Origin: JAFGRU01 sp963665915
GTDB taxonomy: Bacteria > Desulfobacterota > Desulfuromonadia > Desulfuromonadales > JAAYDE01
Direction: 5' to 3'
NCBI GenBank assembly: GCA_963665915.2
Contig: CAXXSG010000005.1
Span: 168,617-232,616, forward strand
DNA length: 64,000 nucleotides
Of this stretch, positions 53,101-60,267 are shown piece after piece. The translations under genes and the position numbers were made by a program. The notes beneath the pieces are model-generated. The model searched no databases. It was not told where the DNA came from and saw only the letters and a list, made by a program, of their open reading frames with translations. Position 1 is the first letter of the stretch. Every line of letters begins with the position of its first letter.

Positions 53101-53543
53101 AAACAGGCGTTGAACCTGAAAGGATTTCCCTGGAGATTACCGAGAGCGTGGTCATGGAAGACCTTACCAGTGCTGTGAAAATCATGGCCCAGCTGAAGGA
53201 TCTGGGTTTGGGTCTGCACCTGGATGATTTCGGTACCGGTTTTTCGAATTTCAACAGTCTGAGACAATTCAAGGTGGACTGCCTCAAAATTGACACGTCG
53301 TTTATCGCCGATGCACTCACCGAACGCAGTGCGGCTGCGGTAGTGCAGAGTATTATCGCCATTGCGCACAACCTGGGACTTACCGCTGTGGCCGAAGGGG
53401 TAGAAACTCAGGAACAGCTGAATTTCCTTATCGAGTGTGAGTGCGATGAGTTTCAGGGATATTTTTTCAGCAAACCACTCCCCCCGGAGGAGTTCATCAA
53501 ACTGATCAGTCCAGGCGAAAGGAGGAGAACCTTCGCACGCTGA
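50121..53543 (+). CDS. Periplasmic-solute-sensing PAS-GGDEF-EAL protein
   Basis: 1140 aa. Order: signal/anchor segment (~13-35); SBP_bac_3 periplasmic domain (~50-280, RIVIGGDQNFPPFEYLDENGRP and EIDAIQGMFYSPDR); transmembrane helix (~290-312); three PAS domains (~335-700); GGDEF (~705-870) with RFGGDEF and upstream RECD inhibitory site; EAL (~885-1130) with CEALVRWQHP, LEITESVV, DDFGTGFSNF and AEGVETQEQL, all catalytic residues present. It may both make and break c-di-GMP, tuned by an amino-acid-like ligand outside the membrane. ATG 50121 was chosen for the signal-like start; a GTG ten codons earlier is possible. The ribosome site is weak. Confidence 0.93.
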   Translation: MNSGNIRLSKQYGKSLAILLCLVVMMLLGAITGTSEEVPPPNIRAKWSPTSELSAHRRIVIGGDQNFPPFEYLDENGRPTGFNVEITRAIARQVGIDVEVHLGPWTDIRQGLAQGEIDAIQGMFYSPDRNQTFDFSSPYKVIHYISVIRKGSELPPTTMGNLAGKSIVVQDGDIMHDFLVKKGLGKQVSVAESMEEALGILAGGQHDCALVPRLTALYLIKKNELNNLTIAQRPFLSPEYCYAVPHNSRFLLAQFNEGLKVLKETGEYRHIYNKTMGIYGDSPPRFATILRYFWLVAAPLLLVLFIIFIWLWSLRKEVARRTAELQVEASRRHILLDKSRDGIVVLDQNCKVCEANPRFAEMLGYSSEEVRQFHVWDWDDQWSREQLLELAKQNEANGHCFETRHRRKDGTCFDVEISSNEAVIGGERLVFSICRDITKRKHAEQALRESEEKHRLLAENASDVIWTYSLAENRYLYMSPSVEKIFGYTVEEAQRASLKDHLSGKSLSQVRQTLKKMMQREEIQPEESFFEVEQVKKNKTLIWTEVSFSIIRDKAGKPLILQGITRDISERKRAVADLNMSHRAMEASNNGIMICDAFQPDYPICYVNRAFEKITGYSKEEVLGLNPRFLAGDDRNQEGLLEISRALKDKVEVDIEIRNYRKDCSLFWNELKIAPVQCADGEVTHFVGIIDDITLRKRHEEELEHKATHDSLTGLANRNLLEDRINQSIFYAGRSKRIVAVLLLDLDRFKRINDTFGHSWGDLLLKEVAERLSISIRECDTVARFGGDEFVIVLAEVAEFSDIGIVIKKILKNLSEPVKINNHELEVSTSIGISFFPENGHDAEALIQKADLAMFQAKQAGGNTSCYFSPEMTARAQEMLSLEAGIREALKKEEFLLHFQPKVNLQNGCIQGCEALVRWQHPQKGLLFPGHFIPASEETGLILPLGKWIMESACRQAKIWEISGFPSFGISVNVSARQFRQENFVEQVCDILNKTGVEPERISLEITESVVMEDLTSAVKIMAQLKDLGLGLHLDDFGTGFSNFNSLRQFKVDCLKIDTSFIADALTERSAAAVVQSIIAIAHNLGLTAVAEGVETQEQLNFLIECECDEFQGYFFSKPLPPEEFIKLISPGERRRTFAR

Positions 53544-53545
53544 CG

Positions 53546-53655
53546 TGGACATCCCTGTCCGCTTTTCAGCCACCGGCTGCGCATGCTCCGCTTCGATTCC
53601 CACCTGCAGAAAATAAAAAAAGGCCACCTGATCTAAGAATCAGAATGGCCCTAAA
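53546..53655. repeat. tmRNA-adjacent repeat family, copy 3, with terminator
   Basis: The tail half of the ~190-bp unit: GTGGACATCCCTGTCC, CAGCCACCGGCTGC, TTCGATTCCCACCTGCAGAA, then A-run and a hairpin (GGCCA/TGGCC with inner CTGAT/ATCAG, ~53621-53651). On the minus strand the hairpin is followed by TTTTTTT, so it should terminate the PEP-CTERM gene at 53684. Confidence 0.75.
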
Positions 53656-53683
53656 AAATTCTTATTTAAAAAATAGGTTTGTT

Positions 53684-54301
53684 TCAGCCTTTGAATTTCT
53701 TCCTGAAACTTACAAGTCCAGCCAGTCCAACGCCCAAAAGAAGCATGGTGGAGGGTTCGGGGACGGGTGCTGGTGCAGTAACAACGCGAATCCAGTCGCC
53801 AGGCTCGCTGACATACATGGAGACTTCAATGGAAAGACCGTCAGCAGATATAGTATACCAATCTTGGGTGTTTTCCATCCCCCGGGCATTAAAGCTTCCC
53901 GGATATACGGTGTCTGGTGCTCCAAGCAAGTCAGCACTTGCTGTTTCAAGCGTTCCGTATCGATCGGACATAACCCCGATAATGAAGGAATCAAAAATCC
54001 AGGTTTGGATATCACGAGCCGCAGTGGATCCAGGTGTATTCAAAAAAATCATGTGGCTATCGACGGTCGTGCCACTTGCCAACACACCGCCACCATCTAC
54101 CGCAATATCCCTGGTGAGAACCACACCCTGCGCTTCATCGAATGCCTGCATGTGGTCGTTTTCAGCCCCCGGAGCATCGTCGATAGCAAAACTCGGCGCG
54201 GCAATAATGTCAGGTCCGTCCATTAGCAACGCATTAGCCGGAACGATACCCAAAGTGAATGCGAGAAGTGTAAGGCAACCGCTCAATAAAAATCTTTTCA
54301 T
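53684..54301 (-). CDS. PEP-CTERM sorting-signal protein
   Basis: 205 aa: signal peptide (MKRFLLSGCLTLLAFTLG, cleavage near ANA), a ~150-residue extracytoplasmic domain of unknown fold, and a C-terminal sorting tail VPEPSTMLLLGVGLAGL plus basic end FRKKFKG. This is the PEP-CTERM signal processed by exosortase, linked to exopolysaccharide. The exosortase is not in the window. The ribosome site GGAGGTGTCG before ATG is very like that of the second PEP-CTERM gene. A degenerate sigma-54 element lies ~75 bp upstream. Confidence 0.92.
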   Translation of the reverse strand: MKRFLLSGCLTLLAFTLGIVPANALLMDGPDIIAAPSFAIDDAPGAENDHMQAFDEAQGVVLTRDIAVDGGGVLASGTTVDSHMIFLNTPGSTAARDIQTWIFDSFIIGVMSDRYGTLETASADLLGAPDTVYPGSFNARGMENTQDWYTISADGLSIEVSMYVSEPGDWIRVVTAPAPVPEPSTMLLLGVGLAGLVSFRKKFKG

Positions 54302-54373
54302 TCGACACCTCCTATAAACTCCATAAAAACAAACAAGAATTTTTCAAACTTCAATCAGGACAGCCTTTTTATT

Positions 54374-54389
54374 AGCAGGTCCCGTTCCA
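54374..54389 (-). promoter_or_regulatory. Sigma-54-like promoter of the minus-strand PEP-CTERM gene
   Basis: Minus strand TGGAAC, 5 nt, CTGCT: correct GG-GC spacing, with two mismatches to TGGCAC-N5-TTGCT. It lies ~75 bp upstream of the ATG. Weaker evidence than the plus-strand promoter. Confidence 0.5.
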
Positions 54390-54775
54390 ATCCCACAACA
54401 CTTTGTTTTTATAGAGTTTTTTATCTATCTAAATTCATCTAAACGTAACATGTAAAGTTATTCGACAAATTATTTCGCCAAACCAAAGCATCTGGAAAAA
54501 CAAAATCATCATTTTCATTTGCAGTCATTGACTACTCAAAATGCTTGTACCTCATTGTTTCTTAAAGGAAATTTCCCTGAGATATTTTGGTGCGAAAAAA
54601 GATAAGCGGAACACAGACATCCTGCCAATGGTTAGTACACTTCTCCTCATGAGTCCACACTGAAATAATGTAAAACTTCTCGACACAGTTTTCTCTCCAA
54701 GTATGGGGATTACACTCTCCAATGTCTCTCTTTATCCTTGTTTTGTTAGTAGGATAGTCGATATTAACCCTTTCT

Positions 54776-54791
54776 CGACACCAAAGTGTCG
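54776..54791. promoter_or_regulatory. Candidate activator-binding dyad
   Basis: CGACAC-CAAA-GTGTCG, about 220 bp upstream of the predicted start at ~55008, in a typical position for a sigma-54 enhancer. The half-site TTCTCGACAC recurs at 54677-54686, and in reverse (TGTCGAGA) at ~54907. Confidence 0.5.
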
Positions 54792-54981
54792 GAAAATTTA
54801 ACAGGATATGGTTGGAATTTTTCTATAAAAACCCTTTTATCAGTAAAAAACAGGAAACCCTTAATAATTTCATTGAGATATAAAATCTTATTTCCTTAAG
54901 TTGTTTTGTCGAGATACTTTACAATCTTGACAAAAAATTTCACCCCCTAAAATTAGCATGTTATTTCAATAAGTTGCAAGT

Positions 54982-54997
54982 TGGCCCGAGGGTTGCT
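54982..54997 (+). promoter_or_regulatory. Sigma-54 promoter of the plus-strand PEP-CTERM gene
   Basis: TGGCCC, 5 nt, TTGCT: one mismatch to consensus and correct spacing. The predicted start is near 55008, about 48 nt before the ATG. Confidence 0.75.
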
Positions 54998-55055
54998 CAT
55001 ATAGTATTATAGTTTTAACTTTTACGGACTTAAATGTTTTGGAGGAGGTGCCGCG

Positions 55056-55658
55056 ATGTTTAAGAGCATAAAAGTTTCAAGAGTATTGATGATGGTCGTT
55101 TTTTTGTCCATTGTAGGAGCCAACGCGCACGCAGCAGCTATTTATGAATGGGTCTGTGACACCGCTGGTTGCAATGGTGATACAGATTTTTCTTCCGTAA
55201 TGACAATCAGTGACAGTGCATTTGCTGCGGGAGACTTCACTGGCGTTACTGACAACATTCTAGATTGGACGACCACATCAGGTGTCGGCGTAGGGTATAC
55301 ACTTACTTTACCGACCATGTTTAACGGTGTCGGTCCGACTGCCGATCAAGCCAATATCAGAATCGTGTTGAGTCAGGACAAATCTGAAATCGCTGCACTG
55401 TGGGATGTATCTGCCGGAACCAACATCACTTTTTCTGATCCCTTAATCGGCAGGGTTGACTTCTATGAGGGAGAAAACTATAGCGTAGGTTCTCTTCAGG
55501 ATGCGGCCATGTTTGCCAACCAGGAGTTTTCAAATATATTTATTGCTGGTCGATTTATACAATCGGCCCCTGTCCCGGAACCCAGCACAATGATCCTCTT
55601 TGGCGCAGGTTTAGTTGGACTGGCAGCAACAAGGCTAAGAAGAAAACAGAAAAAATAA
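55056..55658 (+). CDS. PEP-CTERM sorting-signal protein
   Basis: 200 aa: signal peptide (VLMMVVFLSIVGANAHA), an extracytoplasmic domain with Cys pair CDTAGC, and a C-terminal tail VPEPSTMILFGAGLVGLAA followed by RLRRKQKK, a textbook PEP-CTERM signal. It should be exported, anchored and then processed by an exosortase encoded elsewhere. GGAGGAGGTGCCGCG precedes ATG. The sigma-54 promoter and a terminator bracket it as a one-gene unit. The mature domain is not one I recognise. Confidence 0.93.
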   Translation: MFKSIKVSRVLMMVVFLSIVGANAHAAAIYEWVCDTAGCNGDTDFSSVMTISDSAFAAGDFTGVTDNILDWTTTSGVGVGYTLTLPTMFNGVGPTADQANIRIVLSQDKSEIAALWDVSAGTNITFSDPLIGRVDFYEGENYSVGSLQDAAMFANQEFSNIFIAGRFIQSAPVPEPSTMILFGAGLVGLAATRLRRKQKK

Positions 55659-55669
55659 ACGACACAAGG

Positions 55670-55696
55670 GCAGGGGCATCAAGTCCCTGCTTTTTT
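55670..55696 (+). terminator. Terminator of the plus-strand PEP-CTERM gene
   Basis: GCAGGG/CCCTGC stem followed by TTTTTT, 12 bp after the stop codon. Confidence 0.85.
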
Positions 55697-55830
55697 AATT
55701 GTCAGGTTTCTCAAAAATCACGATAAACAGAACAAAGAAACCCCCTGTGTCAGGATAGATGTCGCCCCTTTGGACTTTGGGACCGTGGGAGGTTTTCTTA
55801 TTCTTAGCCTTGATTAATGACAGGATGAAG

Positions 55831-55950
55831 GTAACAGGAATCCCCTGCTACATTCCGAACGTCGTTTTCTTCATTACGTAGGTTCACCTCGCCTCACTTC
55901 CGCGGCCATCCATGGCCACCCTTCAGCCACCGGCTGCATTCGCTGCCCCG
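55831..55950. repeat. tmRNA-adjacent repeat family, copy 4
   Basis: Close copy of the unit at 56201: AGGAATCCCCTGCTACATTCC, then ACGTAGGTTCACCTCGCCTC, then ACTTCCGCGGCCATCCATGG. It diverges after CAGCCACCGGCTGC, a block shared with the copy at 53546. Confidence 0.8.
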
Positions 55951-56200
55951 GAAAGAACCGGATGTTTTTCCCATTAGGAAAGAGGACGGGGCAAGAATCC
56001 TCGTGCAGGTAAAGCGCCCGGGATCAGGACCACAAACGTTTGTTGGCAAAAGGCCGCCCAGAGCCGGACTTTAGATACTTTTCAAAAGCAATTGCCTTTC
56101 TTTCCTCGGAAAACGCCAAATAATAAAACTATAAAAAATGGTCCTCCTTCGCTAAAGCTCCGGCCGGCAATGGCTTGCCAACCGAAGCTTTAGCAAAGGC

Positions 56201-56390
56201 TGGTGGAGGTGGAGGGAATCTCCTACTACATTCCGGACATCGTGTCCTTCATTGCGTAGGCTCACCTCGCCTCACTTCCGCGGCCATCCCTGGCCGCTCT
56301 TCTGACATTTAGTCAGCGTTTGGCTCCCTTCGATACCCACCTGCAGAAAATAAAAAAAGCCCGCCTGCATAGGCGAGCCATTTTTTATTT
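56201..56390. repeat. tmRNA-adjacent repeat family, best copy, abutting ssrA
   Basis: ~190-bp unit that starts GGTGGAGGTGGAGGGAATC and ends at the ssrA terminator. Its head closely resembles the antisense of the tmRNA 3' end (GGTGGAGGTGGCGGGAATC, 56391-56409), which follows it directly. It includes a GCGGCCATCCCTGGCCGC hairpin in the middle. Confidence 0.85.
56349..56378 (-). terminator. Terminator of ssrA
   Basis: Minus-strand hairpin GCTCGCCT/AGGCGGGC with a 4-nt loop, followed by TTTTTTT, 11 nt beyond the tmRNA CCA end. Confidence 0.85.
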
Positions 56391-56746
56391 GGTGGAGGTG
56401 GCGGGAATCGAACCCGCGTCCGAAAGTTTTCCACATCAGGCGTCTACATGTTTAGACTGTATTTTAAGTTTAACCTCTTGAAACTCCCACAGACAGGATT
56501 GTCAAAAAGCGATTCCGTTTAGATCTCGTTCAGGCAGTACGGAAGCCCGTCTGAACCAGCCCGCTGAATTGACATCTCAAGACCCACGCAGGCGAAGGAT
56601 CAAGAGATGCGGCAACAATTAAGCTGCCAGTGCGTAAGAAACGTCAGTATCGGCGTTTATATGTGTACCGGATTATTAACGGGGCCAACCGGCATCCCCG
56701 ACATGCAACCTGTGATTCCAACCCCCGTCGAAACCTTGTCACCCCC
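56390..56746 (-). ncRNA. ssrA: Transfer-messenger RNA
   Basis: Rescues stalled ribosomes and tags incomplete proteins for proteolysis. The 5' part GGGGGTGACAAGGTTTCGAC and the 3' part with GAATCGAACCC-type T-arm complement and encoded CCA pair as a tRNA-Ala-like acceptor stem (seven pairs with one G-U). The tag frame at 56619-56654 reads ADTDVSYALAA then TAA, with the conserved ALAA degradation end. Length 357 nt is normal. Directly downstream of smpB on the same strand. Confidence 0.95.
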
Positions 56747-56769
56747 CTGTATTATTGTTGATGTTAATT

Positions 56770-56799
56770 ATTATAGTTAGAATGTTAACTTACTGTCAA
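56770..56799 (-). promoter_or_regulatory. ssrA promoter, overlapping the smpB stop codon
   Basis: Minus-strand TTGACA (56794-56799) and TATAAT (56770-56775), both perfect, with an 18-nt spacer. The TGA inside TTGACA is the stop codon of smpB. The leader before the mature 5' end is ~20 nt and would be removed by RNase P. Confidence 0.85.
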
Positions 56800-57248
56800 T
56801 AATACTCTTTTACGGCTCTTGCCACTTCCCGATTGGCTTCCTGCCGCTTGAGGGATTCACGCTTGTCATACAGCCGCTTCCCCTTGGCCACACCGATCTC
56901 AAGCTTGGCTTTGCCGCCCTTAAAGTAAAGTCTGGTCGGCACCAGCGTCAAACCTTTTTCATCGACCTTGCGACTCAGGCGCCCGATCTCGTGACGGTGG
57001 AGGAGAAGCTTGCGTACCCGCAGCGGATCGGGGTTTTCTCGGTTCCCGAATAAGTAGGGGCTGATATGCATGTTGCTGATAAAAACCTCCCCTTTGCTGA
57101 TCCGGCAGTAAGATTCCTTGAGGTTGACCTTGCCGGTGCGCAGCGACTTGACCTCGGGACCCATGAGGGCGAGCCCGGCTTCATAGACCTCTTCGATGAA
57201 AAAGTCATGGTAGGCTTTTTTATTGCTGGCTACGAGCTTAATACCCAT
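56796..57248 (-). CDS. smpB: SsrA-binding protein
   Basis: Required partner of tmRNA that delivers it to stalled ribosomes. 150 aa; NKKAYHDFFIEEVYEAGLALMGPEVKSLR near the N-terminus and the basic C-terminal tail after KGKRLYDKRES are SmpB hallmarks. It overlaps the RseC-like gene by 11 bp and its stop codon forms part of the ssrA -35 box. Confidence 0.96.
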   Translation of the reverse strand: MGIKLVASNKKAYHDFFIEEVYEAGLALMGPEVKSLRTGKVNLKESYCRISKGEVFISNMHISPYLFGNRENPDPLRVRKLLLHRHEIGRLSRKVDEKGLTLVPTRLYFKGGKAKLEIGVAKGKRLYDKRESLKRQEANREVARAVKEYY

Positions 57249-57729
57249 GACTCAGATCTCCGCCATGCTCGGCACAGGCGACGTCATCCTCCTCGGGGAT
57301 GATGTCAACAACGCTCGGCATGTAATCCTCCTTGGGCAGGTGGCGGTTGTAGCGATTGATTCCCACGAATGTCCCTGCCATGAAAAGAATGCCGAGAATA
57401 AAGGCGCTCAGGTTGGGGTCGACACCCTCGAGGAGGTTGTTGCCGAGCCACTGCCCAAGCACCGCCCCGATCAGCAGAAGGAACAGGGGCAGGATATAGA
57501 CGAGAAAGGATGATTTATAAAAAGCCTTTTCGGTAGTGGCAATTTTGACCCTGTCCCCCACTTTGGCCCCGAGCTTGTTGTGCGCTTCGACCAGGCGCTT
57601 GCCGTCATCGCGACCGAGGCTGCACATCTTGGCGGACGCACACCCCTTGCAGGCGCTGGTTTTGATGCAGGTCACAAGCGCGACATGCTCGGCCTTTAGA
57701 GAAACGACAACACCGTGTTCTTCAATCAT
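57238..57729 (-). CDS. RseC/MucC-family membrane protein
   Basis: 163 aa: N-terminal Cys cluster (CIKTSACKGCASAKMC, ~21-36), two transmembrane helices (~75-95 and ~108-128) and a soluble tail. This is the RseC/SoxR-reducing-system family; in E. coli RseC modulates sigma-E and is linked to SoxR reduction, and relatives accompany Rnf complexes. Neither is nearby, so the role is open. GAGG lies upstream of ATG. Its end overlaps the smpB start. Confidence 0.88.
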   Translation of the reverse strand: MIEEHGVVVSLKAEHVALVTCIKTSACKGCASAKMCSLGRDDGKRLVEAHNKLGAKVGDRVKIATTEKAFYKSSFLVYILPLFLLLIGAVLGQWLGNNLLEGVDPNLSAFILGILFMAGTFVGINRYNRHLPKEDYMPSVVDIIPEEDDVACAEHGGDLSHGY

Positions 57730-57848
57730 TTTATTACCTCAATTCGGTTCGAAGCCTGCGGATTTTCCACCGGCCGCCGCTTAAAGCCATATACCATTAT
57801 TGTAATTATTATGGGAGGTTATTGCAAGGGATGGATCATCCGACGCCT

Positions 57849-58244
57849 TCAGATGGCCCGTTTGAGATCACCCTGGCCGGGGGTTTCGCTGGTTTTTTCG
57901 GTCGCAACATTGTGCGCGTCGACGAAAACCAGGCGGGGTTGATGCCGGCGGGCTTCTTCGGCTGCCACCTCCACCCAGCTGGCGATAATAATCAGGTCGC
58001 CCCGGGAGACCAGGTGGGCCGCCGCGCCGTTGACGCAGATAGTGCCGCTGCCGGGCTTTCCGGCCATGGTATAGGTCTGAAAGCGAGCGCCATTGGTGAC
58101 GTTCCAGATATCGACCGCTTCATACGGGAGAATATCCGCCGCATTCAGAAGATTTTGATCGATGGTGATACTTCCTTCATATTCGAGATCGGCGCCGGTT
58201 ACGGTGGCCCGATGGATTTTCGATTTCAGCATTTTCCGGTTCAT
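57849..58244 (-). CDS. panD: Aspartate 1-decarboxylase
   Basis: Makes beta-alanine for pantothenate; self-cleaves to form a pyruvoyl group. 131 aa with the cleavage site between G24 and S25 in DLEYEGSITID, the catalytic Lys/His region KSKIHRATVTGADL, and IWNVTNGARFQTY. ATG 58244 was chosen because it puts the cleaved Ser at position 25, as in E. coli PanD; it begins 1 bp after the panC stop. Last gene of panBCD. Confidence 0.95.
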   Translation of the reverse strand: MNRKMLKSKIHRATVTGADLEYEGSITIDQNLLNAADILPYEAVDIWNVTNGARFQTYTMAGKPGSGTICVNGAAAHLVSRGDLIIIASWVEVAAEEARRHQPRLVFVDAHNVATEKTSETPGQGDLKRAI

Positions 58245-58245
58245 G

Positions 58246-59100
58246 TCATGCAATCTTTTCAAACAGATAGTGGTTGTCGATCAGACGTGTTTTCCCGATC
58301 CGCACCGCGAGCAGGAGAACCGAATCAAAAGTCACATCCTCCATGTCCTGCAGGGTTTCATCATGGCAGATCTGTACGTAATCGATACGCGCCTCGGGTT
58401 CCTGTTCGATTCTCTCACGCACCCTGCGAATGATCTCGCCGGCATTCCTCTCCCCTGCCCCGACCAGGGTACATCCCAGGCGCAAAGAGTCGGAAAGAGC
58501 CAGAGCCTGGGTTCTCTGGTCGCAATCGAGATAAACGTTGCGTGAACTCATGGCCAGGCCGTCTTCTTCGCGCACAATTGGCATGCCGCGGATCTCGATG
58601 TCCATATGGAGATCGCGGACCATTCGGCGAATGACCGCGAGCTGCTGAAAATCTTTTTGCCCGAATATGGCGACCCCCGGCTTGACGATATTGAAAAGCT
58701 TGCTGACCACCGTGGTCACGCCCCGGAAATGGCCGGGACGGTTTTTCCCGCACAGGGTATCGGTCAAGCCACCGACTTCGACGTAGGTTGAAAACGCAGG
58801 CGGGTAAAGATCTTCCACATCCGGCGCAAATATAATATCGACATCAACGGAGCGTGCCCCTTCGCGATCATGCTCAAAATCCCGCGGATAAACGCTGAAA
58901 TCATCCCCCTCGCCGAACTGAATCGGGTTGACGAAAATGGAAAGGACGAGAACATCCCCCTGCCTGCGCCCCTCGCGCAGCAAAGAGAGATGGCCGTCAT
59001 GGAGATAACCCATGGTAGGGACAAAAGCGATTCGTTTGCCCTGCGAAACAAGCTCCGCGGCACAGGCCTGCATCTCCGCCGGATCATGAATAATCTTCAT
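58246..59100 (-). CDS. panC: Pantothenate synthetase
   Basis: ATP-dependent joining of pantoate and beta-alanine. 284 aa from ATG 59100, matching the family length; FVPTMGYLHDGHLSLL (HIGH-like), FVNPIQFGEGDD and GQKDFQQL plus SSRNVYL (KMSKS-like) are all visible. A longer frame to 59142 or 59181 would overlap panB and adds a non-conserved tail. Middle gene of panBCD. Confidence 0.95.
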   Translation of the reverse strand: MKIIHDPAEMQACAAELVSQGKRIAFVPTMGYLHDGHLSLLREGRRQGDVLVLSIFVNPIQFGEGDDFSVYPRDFEHDREGARSVDVDIIFAPDVEDLYPPAFSTYVEVGGLTDTLCGKNRPGHFRGVTTVVSKLFNIVKPGVAIFGQKDFQQLAVIRRMVRDLHMDIEIRGMPIVREEDGLAMSSRNVYLDCDQRTQALALSDSLRLGCTLVGAGERNAGEIIRRVRERIEQEPEARIDYVQICHDETLQDMEDVTFDSVLLLAVRIGKTRLIDNHYLFEKIA

Positions 59101-59119
59101 ATCCGGATTCTGGTGTAAA

Positions 59120-59923
59120 TCACTTGAAGCTGTGTTCGTCATCGGGGAAAGTTTCATTTCTGACGTCCTCGATATATTCACCGAAAGCCCGATGGAGCAT
59201 CTCCGTCAGGTCGGCATATTTTTTAACAAATTTGGGCTCAAACTTGTCGCACAGCCCGAGCATATCGTAAGTTACCAGGACCTGGCCGTCACAGTGAACC
59301 CCGGCACCGATACCAATCGTGGGGATATTAAGCTCGGCTGTAATCTGTTTGGCCAGTCCTTTGGGCAGCCCCTCAAGAACAATGGAAAAAGCGCCGGCCT
59401 CTTCCACGGCCCGGGCATCGGCAAGAATCTTTTGCGCCTGCTCCTCCTGGCGCCCCTGAACCCGGTATCCGCCCATGCGGTGAACCGACTGGGGGGTAAG
59501 GCCGACATGACCCATGACCGGTACGTCCATGTCGACAATAGCCCGAATCGTCTCCTGGACATGGACACCCCCTTCGAGCTTGACGGCATGGGCACCCCCC
59601 TCTTTTACAAGGCGTCCGGCACTGCGTCGCGCCTCGGGGATATCGACCTGGTAGGATAAAAACGGGAGATCGGCGACGATGACGGCGTTCTGAGTTCCGC
59701 GCACGACAGACCGGGTATGGTAAATCATTTCCTCCAGGGTCACAGGGAGGGTCGTGTCATAACCGGCCATGACCGTGCCGAGCGAATCACCGATAAGTAT
59801 AATATCAATACCGGCCTGGTCGAGAAGACGGGCGATAGGATAATCAAAGGCCGTCAACATGGTGATTTTTTCGCCTTCGGCATAAAGACGTTGAAGATCG
59901 AGAATGGTCTTGGGTTTACTCAC
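59120..59923 (-). CDS. panB: 3-methyl-2-oxobutanoate hydroxymethyltransferase
   Basis: First committed step of pantothenate synthesis, using methylene-tetrahydrofolate. 267 aa with MLTAFDYPIARLLDQAG, LIGDSLGTVMAGYDTTLPV (Mg-binding Asp) and GAHAVKLEGG plus MGHVGLTPQS. The GTG at 59923 (VSKPKTIL) has AAGGA 9 nt upstream; TTG codons further up are possible starts. First gene of the panBCD operon. Confidence 0.95.
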   Translation of the reverse strand: MSKPKTILDLQRLYAEGEKITMLTAFDYPIARLLDQAGIDIILIGDSLGTVMAGYDTTLPVTLEEMIYHTRSVVRGTQNAVIVADLPFLSYQVDIPEARRSAGRLVKEGGAHAVKLEGGVHVQETIRAIVDMDVPVMGHVGLTPQSVHRMGGYRVQGRQEEQAQKILADARAVEEAGAFSIVLEGLPKGLAKQITAELNIPTIGIGAGVHCDGQVLVTYDMLGLCDKFEPKFVKKYADLTEMLHRAFGEYIEDVRNETFPDDEHSFK

Positions 59924-60267
59924 AAACAACAATCCTTCCAATCGGAAAACAAATAACCCGGTTTAAAATAAAAAAGCCTTTCCGACAGAGTCTGAAAGGC
60001 ACCGGTGTTCCACCCCGAAAAGAAGTTGCTCCAAGGGGTCTTTGGTCAGGCCTTCCGTCCCGGTCAGATGATCCAGGCGGCATGGGCTTCCGCTAAAAAA
60101 AATCAGCAAAAACTGGTTGCCGAATCGGGCTCCGGCACTGGTTCCGGGCCCCACGGCAATATAATTTCTAATGAATCTTTGGAAATGTACCACAAACTGG
60201 AAAGAATTTCCAGATGTGGTAAAAAAAATGCCCCCGATTCACTTTTGATTCCGACAGCCTCCTGCTC
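59924..60267. other. Intergenic region between gdh and panB
   Basis: About 340 bp on the minus-strand path from the NAD-GDH gene to panB. It has the terminator at 59968-60000 and presumably the panBCD promoter. Nothing else recognised. Confidence 0.4.
59968..60000 (-). terminator. Terminator between gdh and panB
   Basis: Minus-strand stem GCCTTTC/GAAAGGC with an 11-nt loop, followed by TTTTTTATTTT. It separates the glutamate dehydrogenase transcript from panBCD. Confidence 0.75.

Larger units (their letters stand above)
54302..55055. other. Long divergent regulatory region between two PEP-CTERM genes
   Basis: 754 bp without genes. It holds two sigma-54-type promoters pointing outward, a CGACAC-CAAA-GTGTCG dyad at 54776-54791, and three copies of TCTCGACA (plus strand ~54678 and ~54773; minus strand ~54907-54914), the expected content of a region bound by a sigma-54 activator. 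Confidence 0.6.
55659..56389. other. Gene-poor region downstream of ssrA with repeats
   Basis: About 730 bp containing the PEP-CTERM terminator, two repeat-family copies (55831-55950 and 56201-56390) and an unrelated hairpin-rich stretch near 56150-56200 (inverted AAGCTT-type arms around TTCGCTAAAGCT...AGCTTTAGCAAA). No protein gene recognised. Confidence 0.5.

Noticed and set aside
54302..55055. Hidden small gene between the PEP-CTERM genes
   Set aside because: No open frame with a ribosome site; the region is better explained as a sigma-54 regulatory region.
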